A stretch of 32,282 bases of DNA from Pseudomonadales bacterium (GCA_028280225.1 JANQMF010000069.1:1-32282); one strand, 5' to 3'; counted from the stretch's first letter, positions 1 to 9,010 are shown. Program-made: numbers and translations. The notes: generated by a model from the letters alone, not told the origin.

Positions 1-363
1 GACCTGATGGCGTTTTGCGGTTTCGATCATGGCCATACATTCCGCGTGATTCAGGCCCATGGGTTTTTCACACAATACCGCCTTACCCGCCTGCAGCGCC
101 CGGAGGACCCAGCAGGCATGTTCGGTGTGCGGGGTGGCGATATAGACCGCGTCAACCTGATCATCCGCCAGCAGTTGTTCATAGCTGTCAAAAACCCGGG
201 CCTGATCCAGGCCCAGGTCCGTGGCATAGGCATCCGCGCCGGCCCGGGAACGGCTGCCCGCAGCGGTGAGATTATTTTTCCGGGAAAGCTTAAGCGCTTG
301 GGCAAAGGTACGGCTGATCCTGCCGGTGCCCAACAGCCCCCAGTTGATAACATCTGTTGGCAT
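1..363 (-). CDS. Gfo/Idh/MocA-family oxidoreductase, N-terminal part (cut by window edge)
   Basis: The first 121 codons read from an ATG at 363 down to the left edge with no stop, so the 3' part lies outside the window. The start reads MPTDVINWGLLGTGRISRTF, a Rossmann fold with the GxGxxS-type dinucleotide-binding motif. Further on are YIATPHTEHACWVLRAL and then CEKPMGLN; the EKP lysine is the family hallmark. These proteins are NAD(P)-dependent sugar, inositol or dihydrodiol-type dehydrogenases; the substrate cannot be told from the N-terminal domain. The start lies 1 bp beyond the stop of the upstream amidohydrolase gene, so the two are probably co-transcribed and translationally coupled. 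Confidence 0.88.
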   Translation of the reverse strand, partial: MPTDVINWGLLGTGRISRTFAQALKLSRKNNLTAAGSRSRAGADAYATDLGLDQARVFDSYEQLLADDQVDAVYIATPHTEHACWVLRALQAGKAVLCEKPMGLNHAECMAMIETAKRHQV

Positions 364-364
364 G

Positions 365-2056
365 TTATTCCCCGGTGTTCCGTGTATAGACGGTCTTGCC
401 TCTGGAGATGGTTTGCAGCACATCAAGGTCCAGCAAGTCCGCCTTGTCCATCAACAGAGGATTTGCCGACAGGATGACCAGGTCTGCCTGCTTGCCGGGT
501 GTGATGGTGCCTTTGTGGTCTTCTTCAAAGTACTGATAGGCGGCGTCAACGGTCATCGCCTTCAACGCTTGTTTAATGTCAACCGCTTGCTCGGGCCCAA
601 GCTCTACCCCACTGCGGGTAAGCCGGTTGGTGGTGGCCCACAGCAGGCGCACCATATCCGGTGGCACAATAGGGGCGTCGTTGTGGACGGTAAAGGGAAT
701 GTTGCGCCGGACGGCGGAGCGGGTTGCGCTGATGCGGCGCCCACGTTCTTCTCCCAGTACCGAATCTCTGTGCCAATCTCCCCAATAAAAGGTGTGGGCT
801 GAGAAAAATGAGGGCACCACCCCCAGGGCCTGAATGGCATCCAATTGGTCCTCGCGCAGGATTTGCGCATGGATCATCACGGTACGGTGATCACCGGGAT
901 CTACCTGGCGACTCAATGCATCCAGTAACATTTGTGCTGCGGCGTCGCCGTTGCAATGTACCAGCATGGGCACACGGTGGGTGATAAAGTATTCAACCCG
1001 TTCGTTGACCGCAGCCTGGGGGATGGTTGGATAACCCCGGTAATCGGCCTGGAGCCCGGCAGGCACAACATGATAAGGCTTGGACAGATAGGCGGTTTTG
1101 CCTTGTGGAGAACCGTCCAGTACCAGTTTGATGCCACCGAATTTTAGCCGCCCGGCATATTCCCCCAATGGGATGTCTGCGGGCACGGCAAAGTCCGGGG
1201 TCATGGCCACCGGATAAACCACAACGTCCAGATTGAGCTCAACGTTTTGCAAAAGCTGATAAATCTCCCAACTTGCGGCCCCATCCTGGACGGTGGTAAT
1301 ACCGTGGCTTGCGTAGGTGTGCAGGGCCTGATCAATCTCGCCCTGGGTGAGGCCACCCCGACCCATGTAGTATGGCCGTAAAGGGGTCAGGGCGGTTTCC
1401 TCCAGCACACCGTTGGGCTCGGAACTGTTGGGCCGGCGCCGGATGATGCCGCCGGCGGGATCCTTGGAGCCGGCGTGTATGCCGGCCAGGGACAGCGCCA
1501 TGGAATTTGCCGTGGCCAGGTGCCCGGACACGTGGATCAGGACAATGGGGTGTGTTGTGCTGACCTGATCAAGGTCGTCCCGGGTGGGGTGCCGGCGTTC
1601 CTCCAGGAGGGAATCGTCATAACCCATGCCCACGACCCACTCCCCGGGTTGCGTGGCCCTGCTGTCCATATAATCCGCCAACGTTTTTTGCAGGTGGGGG
1701 ATGGTGGTGACCGCCCCAACCGGCGGTGAAGCCACATTGGCGAGATTGACGGTGCGGGCCATAAAGGCGAAGTGTCCGTGGGCGTCAATCAGCCCGGGCA
1801 GGAGTGCCCGATTACCCAACTGCACCACATTGGCCGCCGTACCTCTCCAGGCTTCGGCTTGACCCACCCAAACGATGGATTCGCCGGCAATGGCAACTGC
1901 GTTGGCCCCGGCATGCTGGGGGTCCATGGTAACGATATGTTCCCCCACAAACAGCGTATCCGCCGCCAGGTCAGTCTGGTGGATGGTGTTGGGGCCGCTA
2001 CAGGCGGCCAGGCATGGACCCAGGGCGGCGAAAAAGCGTATCAACGTGTGTTTCAT
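365..2056 (-). CDS. Amidohydrolase family 3 (YtcJ-like) lipoprotein
   Basis: From the ATG at 2056 the 563-residue product starts with a short hydrophobic signal ending in the lipobox LAAC (Cys19), so it is probably an acylated envelope protein. An upstream in-frame TTG (2116) would place 20 residues before this signal and is less likely. The metal-site features of the amidohydrolase superfamily are visible: LPGLIDAHGHF (His93, His95), a lysine in the KLVLDGSPQGKTAYL stretch, LVHCNGDA, VMIHAQ and a late Asp in TVHNDAPIVPP. The C-terminal KQADLVILSANP strand is typical of the composite beta-sandwich. Family members hydrolyse amides, imides or formyl groups; the substrate here is unknown. It is followed after 1 bp by the oxidoreductase gene. 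Confidence 0.88.
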   Translation of the reverse strand: MKHTLIRFFAALGPCLAACSGPNTIHQTDLAADTLFVGEHIVTMDPQHAGANAVAIAGESIVWVGQAEAWRGTAANVVQLGNRALLPGLIDAHGHFAFMARTVNLANVASPPVGAVTTIPHLQKTLADYMDSRATQPGEWVVGMGYDDSLLEERRHPTRDDLDQVSTTHPIVLIHVSGHLATANSMALSLAGIHAGSKDPAGGIIRRRPNSSEPNGVLEETALTPLRPYYMGRGGLTQGEIDQALHTYASHGITTVQDGAASWEIYQLLQNVELNLDVVVYPVAMTPDFAVPADIPLGEYAGRLKFGGIKLVLDGSPQGKTAYLSKPYHVVPAGLQADYRGYPTIPQAAVNERVEYFITHRVPMLVHCNGDAAAQMLLDALSRQVDPGDHRTVMIHAQILREDQLDAIQALGVVPSFFSAHTFYWGDWHRDSVLGEERGRRISATRSAVRRNIPFTVHNDAPIVPPDMVRLLWATTNRLTRSGVELGPEQAVDIKQALKAMTVDAAYQYFEEDHKGTITPGKQADLVILSANPLLMDKADLLDLDVLQTISRGKTVYTRNTGE

Positions 2057-2153
2057 GGTGGACAATAAATTGTGTAACCAGGCGCCAGAATGATCCAGGA
2101 GGCCGGGTATGGGCAAGTATTTTGTGGCTTTGAAATCTCAATTTTTTCTCACT

Positions 2154-2193
2154 CAAAATCCCTTTTTGACCCAATTTTAATGCAGGGATTTTG
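2154..2193. repeat. Inverted repeat in the divergent spacer
   Basis: Perfect 9-bp arms CAAAATCCC (2154-2162) and GGGATTTTG (2185-2193) are separated by 22 bp. They lie between the amidohydrolase start and the start of the small exported protein. The site could be an operator or an RNA hairpin; no family signature identifies a regulator. Confidence 0.45.
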
Positions 2194-2203
2194 TGAATAA
2201 TGA

Positions 2204-2704
2204 ATGCTCAAAGCTACCCATACGGGGGTGTTAAACCCGCGTATAGATACATCGCAAAAAGTAAACAATGCCATGAATGCCGTAAATCGAGTTGCCGCCA
2301 CAGGTCAATCCCAGTCCTCCTCCCGCAATTGGGCGGGAAGGATGGCAGTTGGGCTGATCTGCCTGTTGGTATTTGCGGCCCCGGTCCATGCCAATGAGCC
2401 CGGCACCAGCGCGGGATTACAATCAGCCACTTATTTAGCCCATAACCGCGAGCCCATTACCTCATTCCGGCCGGTGTCCCGCGTTCAGACGTTGCAAAGT
2501 GTCAAAGTAGGTAAATCTTATGTTCTGGGGATCAACCGTTTTGACCTGGATACCCACACCGAGATTCTGGGCTGGCAATTGGCCAGGGCCTGGTACCTGG
2601 GCCGCCAGGATGGCCTGGATTCCGGATTAACCCTGGTGTGGCAGCAGGAGGCTAACCAGTTTAGTCTGTCCAAGGACGGCCTGAGAGTCACCCGCCGCTT
2701 CTAA
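2204..2704 (+). CDS. Small exported protein of unknown function
   Basis: The product is not recognised. The longest reading (166 residues, ATG 2204) has a hydrophilic N-terminus before an evident signal peptide, MAVGLICLLVFAAPVHA, with an A-x-A-type cleavage site. Alternative starts are ATG 2273 and ATG 2342; the last gives a conventional signal peptide and has GGGAAGG immediately upstream, though too close to be ideal. The mature part is about 100 residues, with no cysteines, ending in a short basic tail. It transcribes away from the amidohydrolase gene. The function cannot be inferred, and the start is uncertain. Confidence 0.55.
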   Translation: MLKATHTGVLNPRIDTSQKVNNAMNAVNRVAATGQSQSSSRNWAGRMAVGLICLLVFAAPVHANEPGTSAGLQSATYLAHNREPITSFRPVSRVQTLQSVKVGKSYVLGINRFDLDTHTEILGWQLARAWYLGRQDGLDSGLTLVWQQEANQFSLSKDGLRVTRRF

Positions 2705-2807
2705 TCTTCTTCTCGATCCGGCTATCGCGCCAAAACTGCTGTTGTTGCCAACTTTGTCTACACAACTTTGCCTATAATTGTTCCGCCTGGAACATTAAGG
2801 AAAAATA

Positions 2808-3488
2808 TTGACCTCATCCAACCACTTTGGCGTGGCTACCGCGGAACTGATCCGCACAACCTTCGCTGCGGATGTCGACCGGGCTGTGCTGTTAATGCGC
2901 CATTCCGCGCGTACCTTTGACCGTTCGATTCACGACCTGGAAAACCCGCTGACACCCCACGGTCGGCAGCTGTGTGCCAGATTAGGCGAGGTTTTACCCA
3001 AGGACCTGGTGGTTAAAGGTTATGCCAGTCCCCCGGAGCGGTGTATGGAAACCGCCCAGTTGGTGATTGATGCCCACGCCCGGGCCGGAGGAGAAGGCCT
3101 GCGCACCCGTCCCGTGGAAGCTCTTGGGGTGTTTTACGCCCTGGATCAACAGAAAATGTGGAAGGGGATGAGTGAGCTTGGCCTGCGGGAATATCTTGGC
3201 CGTTGGTTTGCAGATGATGTGCCCCGGGATGCCATGATGCCGGCCCCGCTTGCGGTGGATATGGTGGTGCGTGTGCTGGGTGAAAAACTGTCCGCTCCCG
3301 GTGCGCCCCGCCAGCTGGATTTGTGTGTGTCCCACGATATGACCGTTTATACCCTGCGTCATGGCTTGGGTTTGGAACCCGTGGACGGGCCCGATGTGGA
3401 ATTTCTGGATGGCTTGATTCTGTTTGCACGGCAGGGGCAGTTATACATGCGCAGTCATCATGGCGGCGAGGTACGGGTGCGGGCCTGA
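2808..3488 (+). CDS. Histidine phosphatase superfamily protein
   Basis: The 226-residue product carries the branch signature LLMRHSAR near residues 28-35, where the RH histidine is the phosphorylated catalytic residue. A later LCVSHDMTVYTL supplies the second catalytic His. PLTPHGRQLC and YASPPERCMETAQ fit the substrate-pocket arginine pattern of the phosphoglycerate mutase/acid phosphatase fold. The start is TTG 2808, chosen because AAGG lies 7 bp upstream and no earlier ATG gives a better fit. No signal peptide is seen, so it is cytoplasmic. The substrate is unknown. Confidence 0.8.
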   Translation: MTSSNHFGVATAELIRTTFAADVDRAVLLMRHSARTFDRSIHDLENPLTPHGRQLCARLGEVLPKDLVVKGYASPPERCMETAQLVIDAHARAGGEGLRTRPVEALGVFYALDQQKMWKGMSELGLREYLGRWFADDVPRDAMMPAPLAVDMVVRVLGEKLSAPGAPRQLDLCVSHDMTVYTLRHGLGLEPVDGPDVEFLDGLILFARQGQLYMRSHHGGEVRVRA

Positions 3489-3545
3489 CCCGCCGGGGGG
3501 TTGATCAGGCCTGGGTTTTGTCACAAATTGCGGCTTAATCAAGGC

Positions 3546-4112
3546 TTAGCGGTAGTAAGCGGTGTAACGATGGCCGCGGCGGTGTCTTGGCCGGGTGGGT
3601 TCCAGCACCACCTGAATGTTTTTGGTTCGCAGATTCTCTACGTCCAGGGTCCATCGGCCATTGCTGTTAGGCGCGGAGATCCGATGGTAACCGCGATACA
3701 GGGCCACCGGCCGGCTTGAGTACCTGCCTACGTTAAGCTGGGCATAACCGTCACGGCGGCTACGGTTGTGAAAAACGACATTCCGCAGGCGGTAGTTTTT
3801 GAGGTCAATGTTGTAGTGCTGGTTAATCAGCCGGCGCAGGTGGACACGCTCGCTGCCGCGAATGCGAACCGGTAGGTCCAACCGGACAACTTGATTTTGA
3901 TAAGCGCGGTGTTTGGATGTCCAATGATCCTGATACCGTTTGCGGTGGTGATAGTCCCGGCTGTGTGGATGATATGAGTGGAAATCTGAATGTTTGTAAC
4001 TGCGGCTGTGGTCCGGGTGTGCAAATGCCGAATTTACCCAGAAGCCGGTGACAAGAACAGCGGCTAACAAAACTGCAGACGTTAAACAGGCACGGGAGAG
4101 AATCAGTTTCAT
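3546..4112 (-). CDS. Exported histidine-rich protein of unknown function
   Basis: The 188-residue product has a clear signal peptide (residues 1-31, cleavage after AFA). The start ATG has a strong GGAGG ribosome-binding site 7 bp upstream. The mature N-terminus is extremely rich in His, Tyr and Arg: ten histidines between residues 32 and 65, in HPDH, YHPH and YHH clusters. The remainder is an Arg-rich, beta-like segment of about 120 residues with no cysteines. Histidine clusters in an exported protein suggest binding of a transition metal in the periplasm, but this is inference. An 11-bp tandem repeat upstream (4168-4189) may be a response-regulator site. No family is recognised. Confidence 0.65.
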   Translation of the reverse strand: MKLILSRACLTSAVLLAAVLVTGFWVNSAFAHPDHSRSYKHSDFHSYHPHSRDYHHRKRYQDHWTSKHRAYQNQVVRLDLPVRIRGSERVHLRRLINQHYNIDLKNYRLRNVVFHNRSRRDGYAQLNVGRYSSRPVALYRGYHRISAPNSNGRWTLDVENLRTKNIQVVLEPTRPRHRRGHRYTAYYR

Positions 4113-4167
4113 GGTTTTGCCTCCAAACCAAATTTACACAGTGCAGGCAGACTAAGGTTTTATTGCT

Positions 4168-4189
4168 GAACTCTTAGTGAACTTAAACT
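4168..4189 (-). promoter_or_regulatory. 11-bp tandem direct repeat upstream of the His-rich protein gene
   Basis: GAACTCTTAGT (4168-4178) is followed directly by GAACTTAAACT (4179-4189). On the gene strand this reads AGTTTAAGTTC-ACTAAGAGTTC, beginning about 55 bp upstream of the start codon. Direct repeats with an 11-bp period are how OmpR/PhoB/PmrA-class response regulators bind DNA. The TTTAAG core resembles PmrA/QseB boxes, but the match is partial. Confidence 0.4.
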
Positions 4190-4236
4190 AAACGGCGGCT
4201 GAACCGGACATAAACACAGGCTGAACGATGCCTGGT

Positions 4237-4791
4237 TCAGGCGTCGTTGACGGGTTCGCGCAGCAGCGTAAAGGTATAAAGGTAGCCGTACAGACCGGTA
4301 AAAAATATGCTGGGGGCCACGGTAAGCCACAGGTTGGGTGTACCGTTGAGGACGTGTACGCCGATGGCCAGCAGGCTTTGTGCGGTCAGAGGGGCGAGGG
4401 GTGCCAGCAGGGTGCCCGGTACACGCAAACCTTCCAGTTTTTTTGCGGAAAGATCCAGGGCGGCCCGAAACGTGCGAAAAATGGCACGGTTCTGCGGGGT
4501 ACTGGAATGAACGTTGCACAATATGGGCGTGATGAATATCAGCGAAAAGCAGTTACCGCCAAACGCGCGCACAGCCCTTTCGAGGCCATAGGTAAACAAC
4601 AGTGTTACCGTGCCGCTGAGTAGTCCCTGCACCGCCGCTGCACGCATCAGCATAGCTTGGTCGTCGGTGACCAGGCTGTTGGCCCAGTAAGTCCACGAGG
4701 CGTAGAACAGCATGGCAACAGCCGCGGAGAGAAACAGGCGCAGGCGCGGGGACAAGGCGGACTCCGGTGTTTGTGGCAATATACAAGCCAT
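4237..4791 (-). CDS. Integral membrane protein of unknown function
   Basis: The 184-residue product has about four hydrophobic segments: around residues 17-38, 53-70, 80-92 and 155-178. A more polar central stretch has SAKKLEGLRVPG, and LLAPLAPLTAQSLLAIGVHVL could form a further membrane segment. The C-terminus is short and charged. It stands alone in its neighbourhood on the minus strand. No family is recognised from the sequence. Confidence 0.6.
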   Translation of the reverse strand: MACILPQTPESALSPRLRLFLSAAVAMLFYASWTYWANSLVTDDQAMLMRAAAVQGLLSGTVTLLFTYGLERAVRAFGGNCFSLIFITPILCNVHSSTPQNRAIFRTFRAALDLSAKKLEGLRVPGTLLAPLAPLTAQSLLAIGVHVLNGTPNLWLTVAPSIFFTGLYGYLYTFTLLREPVNDA

Positions 4792-4884
4792 AGTACCAGG
4801 TGTGCCGGGGGACAGGATAGGTCGTCCCTGACCTGAGAATATCTCCCTATTGCATCACGCAAAGCCGTCCTGGGCTCAGTCGCT

Positions 4885-4934
4885 GGTGCTGTGCAGCACC
4901 TTTCCTTGAGAAAATACCTCGGGCGTCCTGCCCG
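4885..4934. terminator. Two adjacent GC-rich hairpins, possible terminator
   Basis: GGTGCT-GTGC-AGCACC (4885-4900) and CGGGC-GTCCT-GCCCG (4920-4934) both lie in the 180-bp gap downstream of the rhodanese gene. The second hairpin is followed by AGGTATTTTC in the minus-strand direction and by TTATTT in the plus direction. The U tracts are imperfect, so termination is plausible but not certain. Confidence 0.35.
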
Positions 4935-4972
4935 TTATTTAACGCTAGTACAGTCCCCGGGGATGTCCAATC

Positions 4973-5842
4973 TCAAGGTTGTGGACCTTCGGTTAACGGG
5001 CGATTTTCATCCTGGACCCACTCGGACATGGAGCCATCGTACACCCCCACATTGTCTTGCCCCAGCAGTTTGGCGGCAAAAGCATCCAGGGTGGCGGCAA
5101 TACCCCCGCCGCAGTAGGTGATAACCCGGTCTGCGTCCAGTATACCCAGTTTGTTTAAGGCGTCAGCCAGTTGTGGGGCCGGCAGAAAACACTCGTTGTC
5201 CAACAGGCTGTCGTAAAAGAGTAAGTGACTGCCGGGGATGTGCCCCCGGCGTTGGTAATAGAAATCACCGCTGCCCTCGTAGAGAGACTGGGTGAGCGCG
5301 TTGACGGTACACACCTTACCGTGCATGCCGGCTTCCACTTCATTGGTGTCGGCAAAGGCCCCGGTCCTGGGCAAGGCGCTAAATTGGCTGCGCGGATAGT
5401 TTTCGGTCCCTGAGACCAGCGGTAAATTGGCTTGTTTCCAGCCGCTGAGATTACCTTGCAGAATTTTCACATCGTTATGACCGGCATAGTGCAACAGCCA
5501 CCACGCCCGGGTTGCCCACATCAGATGCCCGGAAGAATAGAGCACCACGGTATGGTCATTGCTGATCCCGCTGGCTCCAATGGCTTCACACAAACTTATC
5601 AGCGGTGGCAAGGTAAAATTAAGGCCCGGACTGGGTGTCGCCCAGGCTTCGATCAGATCGATGAAGCCGGCACCGGGAATGTGTGCCTGTTGATACCGGT
5701 TAAGGCCGCTTTCCACCTGATATTGACCATTCCCGCTGGGGGTCAGAAATACACCTGCGTCAAAGACCCTGAACTTGTCCCGGGCCAGTTGCGTTTGCAG
5801 GGTTTGAGGGTCGATTAGATATTCCGGATGGCTATAGTCCAT
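4973..5842 (-). CDS. Two-domain rhodanese-type sulfurtransferase
   Basis: The 289-residue product is the normal size for SseA/TST-type tandem rhodaneses. An inactive N-terminal rhodanese domain (FRVFDAGVFL, AHIPGAGFIDL, VVLYSS) is followed by a catalytic one (GHIPGSHLLFYDSLL, VITYCGGGIAATL). Cys244 in the CGGGIA loop is the persulfide-carrying residue; the loop differs from the CGSGVTA of mercaptopyruvate sulfurtransferases, so donor preference is open. YDGSMSEW near the end is the usual closing motif. The start overlaps the 3' end of the AlkX-like gene by 11 bp, so the two genes are probably translationally coupled. Confidence 0.88.
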   Translation of the reverse strand: MDYSHPEYLIDPQTLQTQLARDKFRVFDAGVFLTPSGNGQYQVESGLNRYQQAHIPGAGFIDLIEAWATPSPGLNFTLPPLISLCEAIGASGISNDHTVVLYSSGHLMWATRAWWLLHYAGHNDVKILQGNLSGWKQANLPLVSGTENYPRSQFSALPRTGAFADTNEVEAGMHGKVCTVNALTQSLYEGSGDFYYQRRGHIPGSHLLFYDSLLDNECFLPAPQLADALNKLGILDADRVITYCGGGIAATLDAFAAKLLGQDNVGVYDGSMSEWVQDENRPLTEGPQP

Positions 5843-7100
5843 TGTCGGTTCTCCTGTTGATGATTTGCTCCAGGTGGCTTACCAGAGGGGCTTTGAGGGT
5901 GGCCGGGCTTACGGATGTCAGGCGCCAGGTTGCGCAGCCCTGAAAGGTCATAAAGTTGTCCAACGCTTTTGCAAAGGCGTCCATGATCGCGTCTTCCGCA
6001 AAGGGGTGATCACAAAAGTGAACCGCCACCAGTTCCAGGGTGTTCTGTTTACGGTGGGCTTTTGCATCCAGTCTGCCGACAAATTGATCCCGATACAGTA
6101 GGGGCAGACAGAAGTACCCGTAGCGGCGTTTTGCGGCGGGCACGTAACATTCAATCTGGTAGTCAAAATTAAACAGACTTTGCAAGCGGGGGCGTTGAAT
6201 CACGGCATTGTCGAAGGGTGACAAAATAACCAGGCGGTGGGCGGTTCTGGGCCCGGCACTTTCCCAGGTTCCGGCAGGTGCAAAATATATTTCCCCGCTG
6301 GGCAGCTTGAGTTGTTCCAGTTCTCCAGCCTGCACGGCGTTGTTAACCTGCTGCTTAACAGTTTCACGCAGGCTGGGGTTCCGGCGCAGGTAGGTGATAC
6401 CTTTAAGGGAGGCAAAACCGTGACAACGGAGCTGTTGTGCAATCAGGTGCGCGGCAAACTCCCCGTTCTCCGGCAGGCCAAGTTCAATACCCGCGGGCAG
6501 CACCCGTTCAGGCAGGTCGTAGGTTTTCTGGAATCCGTCTCTGGCGGCGACCATAAGATCACCTTGCATATACAGTTGCTCCAATGCCCGTTTTGCCGGT
6601 TTCCAATCCCACCAGCCGGCACCGGTACCCCTGGCCTGGTCAACATCCCGGGAACGTAAGGGGCCTTCAAGCCGGATCCTGTCCAGCAGCGCTTGCATCA
6701 GTTTTTTGTCCCGGCTTTTAAACCAGTGTTGCTGACCGGATGTTATGGCCTTTTTATAAGGCAGGGAGAAACGGAAGTCTTTTATGGGTAAAAATGCGGC
6801 GGCATGAGACCAGTACTCGAAGATCTGCCGCTTGGCCAGCAGTTTGGTCAGCATATCCGGGTGATAGTTCGGCACCCGGCTGTGCCAGACATGATGGTGG
6901 GCACGCTGGACCACCGAGATGGTGTCAATCTGTATGTAACCCAGGTGTTCGATGGCCCGGCGCGCGCCATTCAATCCCTGACCAAAGGGTTTGTTTTGTA
7001 ACAGCCCCTGGGCGCCCAGGGCCAGGCGGCGCAGACGCTTAAAATCTTCGGCCCGGGTGAGGGCAATAGCTGGCTTGCTGCTTGCTGGGGCTTTAGTCAC
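5832..7100 (-). CDS. AlkX/YcaQ-type DNA glycosylase (interstrand crosslink repair)
   Basis: The 422-residue product matches the winged-helix HTH_42 family of E. coli YcaQ (AlkX, 410 residues), which unhooks interstrand crosslinks and excises bulky N7-alkylguanines. Residues 53-60 read LGYIQIDT; QID (57-59) is the catalytic Gln-x-Asp motif of the AlkX branch, unlike the Gln-x-Gln of the AlkZ branch. Other conserved blocks are YWSHAAAFLP, LLYRDQFVGRLDAKAHR and LSPFDNAVIQRPR. A basic N-terminal tail precedes the fold. The downstream rhodanese gene overlaps by 11 bp; linked expression of a crosslink glycosylase and a sulfurtransferase is suggestive, but unproven. Confidence 0.88.
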   Translation of the reverse strand: MTKAPASSKPAIALTRAEDFKRLRRLALGAQGLLQNKPFGQGLNGARRAIEHLGYIQIDTISVVQRAHHHVWHSRVPNYHPDMLTKLLAKRQIFEYWSHAAAFLPIKDFRFSLPYKKAITSGQQHWFKSRDKKLMQALLDRIRLEGPLRSRDVDQARGTGAGWWDWKPAKRALEQLYMQGDLMVAARDGFQKTYDLPERVLPAGIELGLPENGEFAAHLIAQQLRCHGFASLKGITYLRRNPSLRETVKQQVNNAVQAGELEQLKLPSGEIYFAPAGTWESAGPRTAHRLVILSPFDNAVIQRPRLQSLFNFDYQIECYVPAAKRRYGYFCLPLLYRDQFVGRLDAKAHRKQNTLELVAVHFCDHPFAEDAIMDAFAKALDNFMTFQGCATWRLTSVSPATLKAPLVSHLEQIINRRTDNGL

Positions 7101-7181
7101 AATCCACCTCGGGCTTGGCCGGCCACCGCCGGATTGAGCGATGCCCGGCTCTGTATTGTCTTTGGTCCATTAAGGATGTTC

Positions 7182-8933
7182 ATGAAATTTTTGATGTTTT
7201 CCGCCACCTCAAGGGTTCTGTTTTACCACGTTCTGTGTCTGGTTCTAGTGACCTCGGTAGTTAGCAACAACCCGGCTCGTGCTGCAAGTCCCCAGGCTGA
7301 GTTCAGCCGGCAGGGGATGGTGGCAAGCCGTTCCGGCTGGGCTTCGCAAGTGGGTGCGGATATCCTGGCAAAAGGGGGCAACGCCGTGGACGCAGCGGTA
7401 GCGGTGGGTTTTGCCCTGGCAGTGACCTATCCTTCAGCAGGAAATCTGGGTGGTGGTGGCTTTATGGTGATTCGTCTGGCGGACGGCCGCTTAATCACCA
7501 ATGACCATCGGGAAAAGGCGCCCCTCGCCGCCGACAAAGATATGTACCTGGATGCAGAGGGGGAAATTGTTGAGGGGTTGTCCACCCGGTCCCACCTGGC
7601 GGTGGGTGTTCCCGGGACCGTGGCGGGCCTGCTTGATGTATTGGCGGCTTATGGCACGCTACCTCGGGCTCAAGTGATTCAGCCGGCCATTGATCTGGCG
7701 CAACGTGGGATTATTCTGGACCGCGATCTGGCTCAGCAATTTCAACGCCGCTTAAAGGATTTTGCAGCCTATGCTTCGAGTATGGCGGTCTTCAGCCGGG
7801 ACGGACAAGCCTGGCGCCAGGGTGAACGTTTTAAACAACCGGATTTAGCGGCCACCCTGAAGCGGATCAAAAAATACGGCAAAGCGGGGTTTTATGGCGG
7901 TAAGACCGCTGACCTGCTGGTTGCGGAGATGACCGCCAATGGTGGTCTGATTACCCACGAAGATTTATTGGCCTATGAGTCCAAGTGGCGCAAGCCGGTG
8001 ACCGGTACCTATCGCGGGCATACCATCGTCTCTATGCCGCCACCCTCTTCGGGCGGGGTCCTGCTGGTGCAGATGCTAAACATGCTTGAAACTCTGGACC
8101 TGGGCACCATGGGGTATGGCAGTGCGGCCAGCATCCATGCCATGGTTGAAGCCCAGCGCCGCGCTTATGCTGATCGGGCTGAATATCTGGGGGATCCGGA
8201 TTTTTATCCGGTCCCCGTGGCAAGACTGATCAGCAAGACGTACGCAGCCCAGCGTTACGCTGACTTCGACCCCCAGCGTGCCGGGGTGAGCAGTGTGGTC
8301 AAGCCGGGAAAAATCCCCCTGGAGAGTATGGAAACCACCCATGCCTCGGTTATGGATGCTGCCGGTAATGCCGTCGCCTATACCTCAACGTTGAACCTGA
8401 GTTATGGATCAAAGATTGTCGCCGGAGGTACGGGATTTTTGCTGAACAATGAAATGGACGACTTTTCTTCCAAGGAGAATGTGCCGAATTTTTATGGATT
8501 GTTGGGCCGACGGGCAAATGCCATTGAACCGGGTAAGCGTATGCTCAGTTCCATGACTCCGACCATTGTCCTGAAAGGTGATCAACCTCTGCTGGTGACC
8601 GGTTCACCGGGAGGCAGTACGATTATCACCACAACTTTGCAGATCATATTAAACGTCATTGATCATGGCATGACGCTCAACGATGCGGTGGCGAGCCCGC
8701 GCTTCCACCATCAATGGCAGCCGGACCGCATAGTGCACGAGACTTATGCGTTTTCCCCGGACACCCGGGCAGTACTACACCGGATGGGGCATCAACAACT
8801 GTTTACCATTCCCGCCTTTCTGGGCCGGGGTATTGGTGACGCAAATTCGGTATTACGCACAAAAGAGGGTATATTCGGCATGTCTGATCCGCGTAATGCA
8901 GGACGCGCGGTGGGTGTTCCCGTGACACCCTGA
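7182..8933 (+). CDS. ggt: Gamma-glutamyltransferase (exported)
   Basis: The 583-residue product is a full-length gamma-glutamyltransferase. ATG 7182 was chosen because it has an AAGGA ribosome-binding site at proper spacing and starts a signal peptide that ends near ARA-AS; an upstream TTG (7134) is unlikely. Thr385 in ESMETTHASV is the autocleavage site and nucleophile of the small subunit. GNLGGGGFMV, PSSGG, LNNEMDDF and TGSPGGSTI are the other family motifs. It would cleave glutathione or other gamma-glutamyl compounds in the periplasm. A divergent spacer separates it from the AlkX-like gene. Confidence 0.95.
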   Translation: MKFLMFSATSRVLFYHVLCLVLVTSVVSNNPARAASPQAEFSRQGMVASRSGWASQVGADILAKGGNAVDAAVAVGFALAVTYPSAGNLGGGGFMVIRLADGRLITNDHREKAPLAADKDMYLDAEGEIVEGLSTRSHLAVGVPGTVAGLLDVLAAYGTLPRAQVIQPAIDLAQRGIILDRDLAQQFQRRLKDFAAYASSMAVFSRDGQAWRQGERFKQPDLAATLKRIKKYGKAGFYGGKTADLLVAEMTANGGLITHEDLLAYESKWRKPVTGTYRGHTIVSMPPPSSGGVLLVQMLNMLETLDLGTMGYGSAASIHAMVEAQRRAYADRAEYLGDPDFYPVPVARLISKTYAAQRYADFDPQRAGVSSVVKPGKIPLESMETTHASVMDAAGNAVAYTSTLNLSYGSKIVAGGTGFLLNNEMDDFSSKENVPNFYGLLGRRANAIEPGKRMLSSMTPTIVLKGDQPLLVTGSPGGSTIITTTLQIILNVIDHGMTLNDAVASPRFHHQWQPDRIVHETYAFSPDTRAVLHRMGHQQLFTIPAFLGRGIGDANSVLRTKEGIFGMSDPRNAGRAVGVPVTP

Positions 8934-9010
8934 CAGCAATAGCGTTATCAACAGCAAGCGCGGCGTGGGAGGTCCCTTGCTGGCATCGAACACCATCGGG
9001 AGGGTGGAGT

